Source: Dechloromonas denitrificans (GTDB taxonomy: Bacteria; Pseudomonadota; Gammaproteobacteria; Burkholderiales; Rhodocyclaceae). From it: a stretch of 64,000 nt of DNA. The stretch is from assembly GCF_020510685.1 (NCBI RefSeq), contig NZ_CP075185.1, positions 992,001-1,056,000 on the forward strand. Reading direction: 5' to 3'. This document shows, in pieces, positions 26,894 to 33,599 of the stretch; position 1 is the stretch's first letter, and the number at the start of each line of letters is the position of its first letter. A program made the translations under genes and the position numbers. A model generated the notes under the pieces. The model ran no database searches. It worked only from the letters and a program-made list of their open reading frames with translations, and had not been told where the DNA came from.

Positions 26894-27238
26894 TTACTTC
26901 GTGGTCGGCGTCGGGGTTGCGGCCGGCTTGGCTTCCGTCTTCACTTCAGCGGCGGCCTCGTGCTTTTCAGCTTTGTGGCTCTTTGCCTTGGCTTTCGCAT
27001 GCTTCTCGACCGGCTTGGCGGCCTCGGCCTTCGGGGCTTCGCTCTTGGTCACTTCGCTCTTGGCCGGTTCGGCAGCCTTGGCGGCTTCTACCTTTTTCTC
27101 GCTGGCGGCCGGGGCCGGTGCAGCCAGCTTGGCGGTCGGTGCGGCTTGCGGGGCCGGCGCTGCGATGCCCTGGGCGAAGGAGGCAGAAGCGAAACCGGCG
27201 GCAACGGTCAGAGCGACGATAATTTTGGAAACTTGCAT
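26894..27238 (-). CDS. Secreted Ala/Lys/Pro/Glu-rich low-complexity protein
   Basis: A 114-residue protein with a clear Sec signal peptide (cut after ASFAQ or ASA near residue 22). The rest is almost only A, P, K, E and T with KAEA/PAKSE-like repeats, so it should be extended and unstructured in the periplasm. An AGGAG site precedes the ATG at 27238. Such proteins are common in betaproteobacteria, and function is unknown; a cell-wall binding or envelope-spacing role is a guess. Confidence 0.8.
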   Translation of the reverse strand: MQVSKIIVALTVAAGFASASFAQGIAAPAPQAAPTAKLAAPAPAASEKKVEAAKAAEPAKSEVTKSEAPKAEAAKPVEKHAKAKAKSHKAEKHEAAAEVKTEAKPAATPTPTTK

Positions 27239-27398
27239 TTTGAATCTCCTGAATGGGTAGGTTGTTTGTTCGGTCTTCGGTGCTGACAACTATTTGCAGC
27301 GCCTTGTAGCGAATAACGCAAGGGCTTACCCAGGGGATGTCAGTTCACATGTAATGCTGTGTATCGCTTGGTGACCGAATTGTTTCCAATTCTCGACA

Positions 27399-28193
27399 TC
27401 AGGCTTGATGCCCGCCGGCAAAATCGCGGGCCGCGTCGAGAAAGTCGAGCAGGATTGGATTGCAATCGAGCAGAAGCGGGCAGCGGGTTTGGTGAAACTC
27501 CGGGTGCCATTGCAGTCCGAGCACGTAGGAGCTGCCCTCCAGCCGGATGGCCTCGATCACGCCGTCGCCGGCGCTTTGCGCCTCGATGCTCAGGCCTTTG
27601 CCGAGAACCCGGATGGCCTGGTGATGGACGGAAACCACCCGGCCACCGCTCTGTTCCGGATAGAGCCTGGCCAAACGGCTGTCCTTGTTCCATTCGACGG
27701 CATGGGCGAACTTGTCAAAGGCGGCGTGGACATGCGGGCCGGGATGGTCGCACTGCGTTTCGATGTCCTGGTACAGGGAGCCGCCAAGCGCCACGTTGAT
27801 TAGCTGGGCGCCTCGGCAGATGCCGAGGACCGGCTTGCCGGCCGCCATGAACGCATTGAGCAGTGCCATCTGGTAGGTGTCGTGCAGGTAATCGCCTGAC
27901 CAGTCGGGGCATCGTGGCTCCTCGCCGTAGCATTCCGGGCTGATGTCGGCGCCGCCCTGCAACACCAGACCATCCAGGTAGTCGGAATAATCGGAGAGCC
28001 GGATGCGGTCGCGGAAATCGCTGCCATCGACCCCGACCGACGGAATGATGAAAACCGTCGCCTGGTGTGACATCACCCAATGGGCCAGGGATTGTTCGAG
28101 GTATTGCAGCGATTTCGAATGCAGCCCGGTGGCCCCGGGCAGGGGGTGGTAAATGTTGGCCGACAGGCCAATGCGCAAGGGGCGAGGACTCAT
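27399..28193 (-). CDS. Gamma-glutamyl-GABA hydrolase-like amidotransferase (peptidase C26)
   Basis: A 264-residue class I glutamine amidotransferase-fold hydrolase of the PuuD/C26 family. The nucleophile elbow is GICRGAQLINV near residue 125, and the His-Glu pair is in LGLQWHPEF near 225. An LQGGADISPE motif precedes them. PuuD cleaves gamma-glutamyl-GABA in putrescine breakdown; here no puu gene is adjacent, so the substrate is open. It follows on the minus strand after the second small RNA copy. Confidence 0.9.
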   Translation of the reverse strand: MSPRPLRIGLSANIYHPLPGATGLHSKSLQYLEQSLAHWVMSHQATVFIIPSVGVDGSDFRDRIRLSDYSDYLDGLVLQGGADISPECYGEEPRCPDWSGDYLHDTYQMALLNAFMAAGKPVLGICRGAQLINVALGGSLYQDIETQCDHPGPHVHAAFDKFAHAVEWNKDSRLARLYPEQSGGRVVSVHHQAIRVLGKGLSIEAQSAGDGVIEAIRLEGSSYVLGLQWHPEFHQTRCPLLLDCNPILLDFLDAARDFAGGHQA

Positions 28194-28249
28194 GGTGACT
28201 GTACGGTGTGCTGCTGTTCAGTGGCAGAGGCCTGAATGGTAGCGTGAAC

Positions 28250-28344
28250 AGGAGAAAGCCCCGCTAGGGGGGAGCGGGGCTTTCAAGACGGCCGATTCAG
28301 GGAGGGGGAGAGGTGGCCGCCTAGGCTGTTGGGGTTCAGCGCAT
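28250..28344 (-). ncRNA. Candidate small RNA, sibling copy 2 (C-rich loops)
   Basis: An inverted copy of the element at 13768-13867. The first 60 bases are nearly identical (5' hairpin with loop AACCCCAA and second hairpin GGCGGCC/GGCCGTC with the CCTCTCCCCCTCCC loop). The terminator stem differs: GAAAGCCCCGCT pairs with AGCGGGGCTTTC around CCCCCC. Both sides have changed together and the C6 loop is kept. The T-tract is weaker here (CTTTCTCCTG). It fills the gap between the Crp-GGDEF gene and the C26 amidotransferase gene. Confidence 0.78.
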
Positions 28345-28350
28345 GTGTCC

Positions 28351-28395
28351 AAGATACGGCCAGCCGGCCGCTATCTCAAGTAACGGATTGCAACA
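28351..28395 (-). promoter_or_regulatory. Promoter and upstream element of sRNA copy 2
   Basis: On the minus strand: the same GTTGC/GTTAC direct repeat, TTGAGA (28379-28374), 17-base spacer of different sequence and TATCTT (28356-28351). This matches the promoter at 13717-13761 box for box. Confidence 0.75.
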
Positions 28396-28457
28396 GCGCG
28401 TATCGGTTTGTTCGTTGCCGTGCGTTGGGCCGGCGACGGTTGGCGGCCCTGGCGTAT

Positions 28458-31091
28458 TCACGGCGCCGGGTAGTGACGGCGCTCGAGCCGATATCGCCGC
28501 GCCTGGTAGATCTTGCGCGCCGCGCCGTGGACCGGGTCTTCGGCCCATTGATGGAATTGGTCGTCGGAAAGCTCGGTCGGCAGTTCGTCATCCACCGCAG
28601 CCTGCGTCTTGCTCAGTTCTATCCGGTTGCGCCCCAGGGTCTTGGCCCGATGGAGGGCTTCGTCGGCGCGCTGCAACACTTGATTGGGGCGCGTGTCATC
28701 GGCCTGCATCACGGCAATGCCGATACTGACGGTGAGCGGAATGCGCCGTTGGTCGACCATGATCGACGTCTTGGCCACTTTTTGGCGCAGCCGCTCGGCG
28801 AAGGTCGCGGCGGCCGCGAGGTCTGCCTCGGGGAGCAAAATGGCGAACTCCTCGCCGCCCAGCCGCCCAGCGAGATCGACCTGGCGCAGCTCGCCGCCCA
28901 GCAGCTTTGAAAAGCTCCTGAGCACTGCAGCCCCGGCTTCCTGGCCGAATCTGTCGTTGATCTCCGTGAAATGATCGAGATCCAGCATCAGTACGCCAAT
29001 CGCGTGGTCGATGCCGCGTTTCAGCCGGGAAAGCGCCTCTTCCTGACGAAGCAGGAAATAGCGCCGGTTGGCCAGTTCGGTCAGTGAGTCGGCCGTGGCC
29101 TGGCTGCGCAGTTCCGTTTCGAGAGCCTTGCGCTGGGTCACATTCTCGATCACGCCGAGCACCGCGAGCCTTCCTTCCCATTCAATTTGGCTGGCCTTGA
29201 GTTGGCAGTCGATCGTTTTGCCCTGCCGCGTAACGACGCGTATCGGGTATTCCATTGCCGATTTCTTGTCGCCATCTTGGGGCACCAAAGCCGCATTGAG
29301 ACTGGCGTGATCAGCTTGGTGAACGAATTGCCGGAAGGGCAGGCCAACCGATGCCTCGGCCGAATAGCCGAGCAGCTCGGCGCCTTGGGCATTGACGTAT
29401 TGGACGACGCCATCCTGGGCAATGACCACGCTGAGCGGCAATTTGTCGATCAAGCTGCGGCAACGCATTTCGGATGCCTGCGCGGCCAGCAAGCGATCCT
29501 GATGTTCGGTGATATCCCGGGCAAAACCGACGGTCGCGCGGCGCTTGTCATCGAGGGTGATGGCTGACTTGCTGGTGTCGAACCACAGCTTTTTGCCGCC
29601 GCTTTCCAGCGGTGCCACGGCGTCTATCCTTTTGCCGCGCTTCCCGGCCAAGCGGTCATCCCGCCACGCCGGCTCGGCCCATTCGCCGGGGGCCACTTCA
29701 AGCATGGTCTTGCCGAGCAGGGTTTCCGTCGAAGGCCAGCCGAAATTGGCGGCGAATGGCGTGTTAACCGCCAGGAATCGACCCTGCTCATCGGTCAGCC
29801 AGGCCATGAACGGCGAATTGTCGAGCAGGGTGCGCTGATAGCGTTCGCGCTTGCGCAGATGTTTTTCGGCGATGCTTTCAAGCGATTGGTCGATAACCAC
29901 GATTCGGCACTCGCGCCCGTTTTCGTCCGGCACGGCTTCTATTCTTACCTTGGTTTCGGGACGCTGAGCCGTTTTGACAAGAACCGTTTCACACGTCTTT
30001 TTCTGATTCGTACTGAGCACTTCTTCGACAAACTGGCTGAAGGCCGGCTGGTAGGCGGGCTTTACGTGGGCCGGGAAGTGCTGTCGTTTTTTCTCGGAGC
30101 GCTTGATGCCAAGCAGAATGGCGCCCGCCAGATTCAGTTCGCGGATGCCCCCCGTCGGATCGAGGGTGAAATGGCCGACCGGGGCGAAGTCGTAGATGTC
30201 GGCGTATCGGCTGCGCAGTGCCTCGGCTTCGGCACAGGCGGTTTGCAGGTCACGGTTCTGCTTTTCCAGTTCAAGCTGATGAGCCTGAAGCTGACGCAGC
30301 AATTTGTCGGGTTCGGGAAGGGCTGACTGGCCAGGCACAGAGGAAGTTGCTTCGGCGCGCCCATCCTCGCCGGTCGGGAGCAGGCTGAACAACCGGGTGT
30401 ATTCCGAACGGACGACGCGGTAGCACTCGCAAGCCCTGGCTTCCAGTCCCGGGCGATCGGTGATGGAAATATGGCCGCGTCGATACTGGATCAATCCGGC
30501 GGCCTGCAATTTTACGGCGGCCTCGGTGACAGCCTCGCGCCGGACGCCCAGCATGTTGGCAATCAGCTCCTGAGTCATGTTGAGCAGATTTTCCGGCTGT
30601 TGGTCAAAGCTCACCAGCAGCCAGCGGCACAACTGTTGTTCCACGGTATGGTGTCGATTGCAGACGACGCTCTGCGCCATCTGGGTCATCAGCGCCTGGG
30701 CGTAGTGCAGGCAGAGACGCTGCAAGTGGCGACACTCGGCGAGCTCGCGCGTCATCTGCTCGGCCCGCAGCCGGTAGGCCTGACCTGCGCACTGCACCAC
30801 CATTTGGTGGGTTGTGCTGGTTCCGCCGAGGACCAGCGGGATGCCGACCAGGCCATCGCTGCCGGTCATGGCCAGCTCGGCGGTCGAGCCATCTGCCGTG
30901 GCAAAAATCAGGGAAACGATGCTGGTCGTCGGAAAGTAGACGAACTCCGGCGTGCCGCCAGCCGCGTAGAGAACCTGGCCGAGCGCCAGGTCGACCTGCT
31001 CCAGGTTGCCGTCCAGCCGCTCGTATTCAGCCGTTGGCAGGGCAGCGAGAATGCGGTTTTGCCTGGGGGCATGTGGAAATGTAGATGGCAT
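28458..31091 (-). CDS. Crp/Fnr-type DNA-binding protein fused to PAS domains and a GGDEF cyclase
   Basis: An 877-residue single open frame. Residues 1-150 are a cNMP-binding-like jelly roll (LGQVLYAAGG, VYFPTTSIVSLI), and 150-230 a Crp winged helix (TQELIANMLGVRREAVTEAAVKLQ split across helices). Then comes a coiled linker (LLRQLQAHQLELEKQNRDL), three PAS domains at about 290-400, 420-540 and 550-670, and a C-terminal GGDEF domain with active GGEEF and an RQVD I-site. Stand-alone Crp proteins of this subfamily are common; a fusion to a sensor cyclase is unusual. It could bind DNA and make c-di-GMP in response to redox or ligand signals. No frame break is seen at the junction. Confidence 0.92.
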   Translation of the reverse strand: MPSTFPHAPRQNRILAALPTAEYERLDGNLEQVDLALGQVLYAAGGTPEFVYFPTTSIVSLIFATADGSTAELAMTGSDGLVGIPLVLGGTSTTHQMVVQCAGQAYRLRAEQMTRELAECRHLQRLCLHYAQALMTQMAQSVVCNRHHTVEQQLCRWLLVSFDQQPENLLNMTQELIANMLGVRREAVTEAAVKLQAAGLIQYRRGHISITDRPGLEARACECYRVVRSEYTRLFSLLPTGEDGRAEATSSVPGQSALPEPDKLLRQLQAHQLELEKQNRDLQTACAEAEALRSRYADIYDFAPVGHFTLDPTGGIRELNLAGAILLGIKRSEKKRQHFPAHVKPAYQPAFSQFVEEVLSTNQKKTCETVLVKTAQRPETKVRIEAVPDENGRECRIVVIDQSLESIAEKHLRKRERYQRTLLDNSPFMAWLTDEQGRFLAVNTPFAANFGWPSTETLLGKTMLEVAPGEWAEPAWRDDRLAGKRGKRIDAVAPLESGGKKLWFDTSKSAITLDDKRRATVGFARDITEHQDRLLAAQASEMRCRSLIDKLPLSVVIAQDGVVQYVNAQGAELLGYSAEASVGLPFRQFVHQADHASLNAALVPQDGDKKSAMEYPIRVVTRQGKTIDCQLKASQIEWEGRLAVLGVIENVTQRKALETELRSQATADSLTELANRRYFLLRQEEALSRLKRGIDHAIGVLMLDLDHFTEINDRFGQEAGAAVLRSFSKLLGGELRQVDLAGRLGGEEFAILLPEADLAAAATFAERLRQKVAKTSIMVDQRRIPLTVSIGIAVMQADDTRPNQVLQRADEALHRAKTLGRNRIELSKTQAAVDDELPTELSDDQFHQWAEDPVHGAARKIYQARRYRLERRHYPAP

Positions 31092-31225
31092 GGCACTTCC
31101 TCATGGTGGGTGGCTGGTGTCCGGCAGCTATCGCTCCCGACCATTGGCGATCAGATATATTTTGAGTTGGTCTGTTTTTTGCACCCGTAGTTCAATTGTT
31201 TGACATATTTATGGGGGCTTGCTGA

Positions 31226-31504
31226 CTATTGGCGCGAAATGTTCGCTTCGCTCGTCCGGTCGGCGGCGGCATGACCGCAGCGTCCGAGCATCTTTTCCAT
31301 GTCAGCCTGCGATTGGATGAGCATCTGGTCGGTGATCGAGGCGTAGCCGCGGTTGTGAATCAATCGACTCATCAAGTGATTGAACACGGCGCGCTCGATG
31401 CGCGACCAGGACTTGGCGCGCTCCGGCGGAAATACCGCACTGGCTCGCCGAACAAACTGATCATGTGTTTCTTCCGAGTGAATATTGCTCTTCTCGTCGA
31501 ACAT
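31226..31504 (-). CDS. Small hypothetical protein
   Basis: A 92-residue soluble, helical protein (MFDEKSNIHSEETHDQFVRR...). A strong GGAGGAG site lies about 9 bases before the ATG, which supports expression. It contains an AERAKSWSRIERAVFNHL-like helix (ERAKSWSRIERAVFNHLMSR) and two cysteine/histidine residues near the end (RCGH). No family recognised. It lies upstream of the Crp-GGDEF gene on the same strand, 134 bases away, so may share regulation. Confidence 0.75.
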   Translation of the reverse strand: MFDEKSNIHSEETHDQFVRRASAVFPPERAKSWSRIERAVFNHLMSRLIHNRGYASITDQMLIQSQADMEKMLGRCGHAAADRTSEANISRQ

Positions 31505-31730
31505 TCTTGATGTCTCCTCCAGATGGCTGTCCTGTGTATCGTCTGGCGGTCAGCCGGTTCTCGATTGATGCTTGATGTTCTCTATCGGGGTTGGGGCGCG
31601 CCGGTCCTGTTGTTGCCAAAAACCGGGTGCTTCTGGTCTGTGCCGCCAGTTTTTCCGCAAAACGCCAAAGCGACAATTTATTGCCTTGGGTTAGGAAACT
31701 AGAGTCTAACCAGTCGAAAAAAATGTCATA

Positions 31731-32579
31731 TCAGTTGAACCTGCTTGCCATGTCGGCAATCAGATCGATCTGTGTAGGCATTGCCTGACAGGGCAGGCCC
31801 ATCTGACACCCGGGCGACAACTGGCGTCCGGCAAGGCGCCGCAGGAGAAACGATTCCTCGCTCGGCGACAGGAGGTGCCGATGCAATCCGCCCGCCGGGC
31901 TGGCGCTTCGTTCATCGTCGTTGCCTTGCAGGTGTCGCGCCAGTTGTTCCTGGATACCCCCGATTTGGGCATGCATGAGTACGGCTGGCGCCGCTACCCG
32001 CTGGCAGATCCGCAATCCGCCGATTGTCTTGAATCCGGCAAGGCGGCTGTAGCAACGGGCGTGGCGCGGATGCACCTCGATCACGGCGTCGGTCACGACG
32101 CGCGCCTGGCGGGCAATCAGGCAAAGTAAATGGAACAGTGTGGCCAGCACCTTCCTGGCCTTCTCGCCCGGCGCCACGGCCAGCCGGGTAATTTCGCAAA
32201 GATGTGCGCCGCGCCGGCGAAGCTTGTCGATCTCGGCGGCGTAGAGTTCCTCGGCCAACAGACTACCGGTCGATTCGTTTCTCAGCGTCAGCGTTCCAAC
32301 CGGCATTCCGGCATGCCAGGCAGCCAAGGGGAGGTGTGTTAGGCAGGATGAACTGTCCGGGTGGGGCGGCGGCTGGATGCCGCGTCTGGCATACATCCGG
32401 CAGACCAGGGCGTGAATGGCATCCTGCTGAAAACGATCCGGAATGCCGAAGATCACGCCATCGCGGGTGATCAGGGAAGAACCACCGCCGGCGGCCGAAC
32501 AGATCAGCCACTGACAGGCCCGATTTTCCCGGGCAAGCTGGCTGGCGCTACGGCAAACCAATTTGTTATGCGTTTGCAT
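31731..32579 (-). CDS. FeeM-type N-acyl amino acid synthase (GNAT fold)
   Basis: A 282-residue acyltransferase-like protein related to the long-chain N-acyl amino acid synthase FeeM and the PEP-CTERM/exosortase-associated acyltransferases. Core blocks are AAWHAGMPVGTLTLRNES, CEITRLAVAPGEKARKVLA and IEVHPRHARCYSRLAGFK, typical of the GNAT beta-strands and acceptor site. It likely joins a fatty acyl group from acyl-ACP to an amino acid, giving a signal or surfactant lipid. The ATG at 32579 is used. It follows the phasin-like gene on the minus strand by 60 bases. Confidence 0.75.
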   Translation of the reverse strand: MQTHNKLVCRSASQLARENRACQWLICSAAGGGSSLITRDGVIFGIPDRFQQDAIHALVCRMYARRGIQPPPHPDSSSCLTHLPLAAWHAGMPVGTLTLRNESTGSLLAEELYAAEIDKLRRRGAHLCEITRLAVAPGEKARKVLATLFHLLCLIARQARVVTDAVIEVHPRHARCYSRLAGFKTIGGLRICQRVAAPAVLMHAQIGGIQEQLARHLQGNDDERSASPAGGLHRHLLSPSEESFLLRRLAGRQLSPGCQMGLPCQAMPTQIDLIADMASRFN

Positions 32580-32639
32580 GTTCTCTTTCGCTGTCTTGCC
32601 GTTAACTTCCCCTGTCTTCGTTGGCAATCCCTGCCCGAT

Positions 32640-33047
32640 TCACGCCGCCAGTTTTGTCACCGTGCGCTGGTCGTTGATCAACTGGTCGGCGCCAGTCGCC
32701 CCGAACTCCTTCAGCGAATTCGAATAGAACCGTTGTGCTTCGGCAGCATGCTTATGGGCCAGGCGCCTGAGTTCGAGGTTGTGGGCAGAGATCGCCTCGA
32801 GCGTTTCGTGCGTCATTTCGCCCGCACACTGGAGTACCTCTTGCGTCGCCTGTGCCCACTCATCCAGGCTGGAGACCGCCCCTTGTCTGGCCAACAGGTC
32901 CTGCAAAGCAAGGCAATTGCGGATGAACAATTGCCCGGACATATCCAGTTGCCGTTCGATCAGTTCGCCATAATTGCTGACGGTCTGCATGCCAAAACGG
33001 CGAAGGAGTTCGGCGTTTTTGGAAATGGAAATTGGTGGCGGAAACAT
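32640..33047 (-). CDS. Phasin-like protein
   Basis: A 135-residue helical protein of the phasin_2 type. The start at 33047 (MFPPPISISKNAELLRRFG) has a GAGG nearby; the longer open frame is spurious. Features are a helix with WAQATQEVLQCAGEMTHE and a C-terminal helix with KHAAEAQRFYSNSLKEF, as in granule-associated or apolipoprotein-like proteins. It is next to the FeeM-type gene, so it could bind a lipid product rather than PHA. Confidence 0.75.
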   Translation of the reverse strand: MFPPPISISKNAELLRRFGMQTVSNYGELIERQLDMSGQLFIRNCLALQDLLARQGAVSSLDEWAQATQEVLQCAGEMTHETLEAISAHNLELRRLAHKHAAEAQRFYSNSLKEFGATGADQLINDQRTVTKLAA

Positions 33048-33276
33048 GCTTTTACCTCGCGTTGGTTGGATTGCTTGCCGCATGACATGGCAATGACGCA
33101 TGCGGTGCCTTCCCCAGTCTATGACCCAAGAGCGCAATTCCAATCGGTTGCTTTCGTGCCTGACGTCAGCGATTGGCGGGAGATGCGTAGGTCTTCGACT
33201 ACCCCTCCGAATGGGGTTTTTCCTACTGTAACTCGGCCCCGTTGACGCTGATCCCAGCATTGGCTGGACAAAAGCG

Positions 33277-33334
33277 CTGTTGCGCGTGACGGCGCGGAAA
33301 TAGCTGACTCGGCCGTGTATCGGTTGCGCAACAG
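33277..33334. promoter_or_regulatory. Inverted CTGTTGCGC pair upstream of the Fap-like operon
   Basis: CTGTTGCGC at 33277-33285 and its reverse complement GCGCAACAG at 33326-33334, which is part of the palindrome GTTGCGCAAC. They lie about 180-240 bases before the sigma-54 promoter, a usual distance for enhancer sites of sigma-54 activators. Direct proof is lacking. The remaining intergenic DNA from 33048 shows no gene. Confidence 0.4.
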
Positions 33335-33512
33335 CGGCCGAAAACCCCGGCAAACACAGAAACTTTGGCCATTTTTTCCGACTTCACCATGCCATCGGGA
33401 AGTCGTTGGCGTTTCGGTAGATTTACACAAATTAACATCTTGCGTCCGGGGCGGCTCTCGCCACCTGTCAACTAATTCAATTAAAACAATCGCTTGTGTT
33501 TATTTGTAGCCA

Positions 33513-33529
33513 TTGGCATAGGCGTTGCT
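33513..33529 (+). promoter_or_regulatory. Sigma-54 promoter of the Fap-like operon
   Basis: TTGGCATAGGCGTTGCT matches the sigma-54 consensus (TTGGCAC-N5-TTGCT), with GG at -24 and GC at -12 separated by ten bases. Transcription would start near 33540, about 60 bases before the first gene. A sigma-54 activator gene lies at 40762-42138. Confidence 0.85.
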
Positions 33530-33599
33530 GATAGGCGGTCCGGAGGACGTGGCATGGTGCTGCGGTCAACCACACATAGTCAGAACAGGAGATCCGAAA

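Noticed and set aside
13768..28344. The inverted sRNA copies as ends of a transposon
   Set aside because: They contain promoter, hairpins and terminator with covarying stems, and the DNA between holds unrelated units with no transposase.
33541..33565. Second sigma-54-like element (TGGCATGGTGCTGC)
   Set aside because: Only nine bases separate GG and GC; the element at 33513 has the right spacing.
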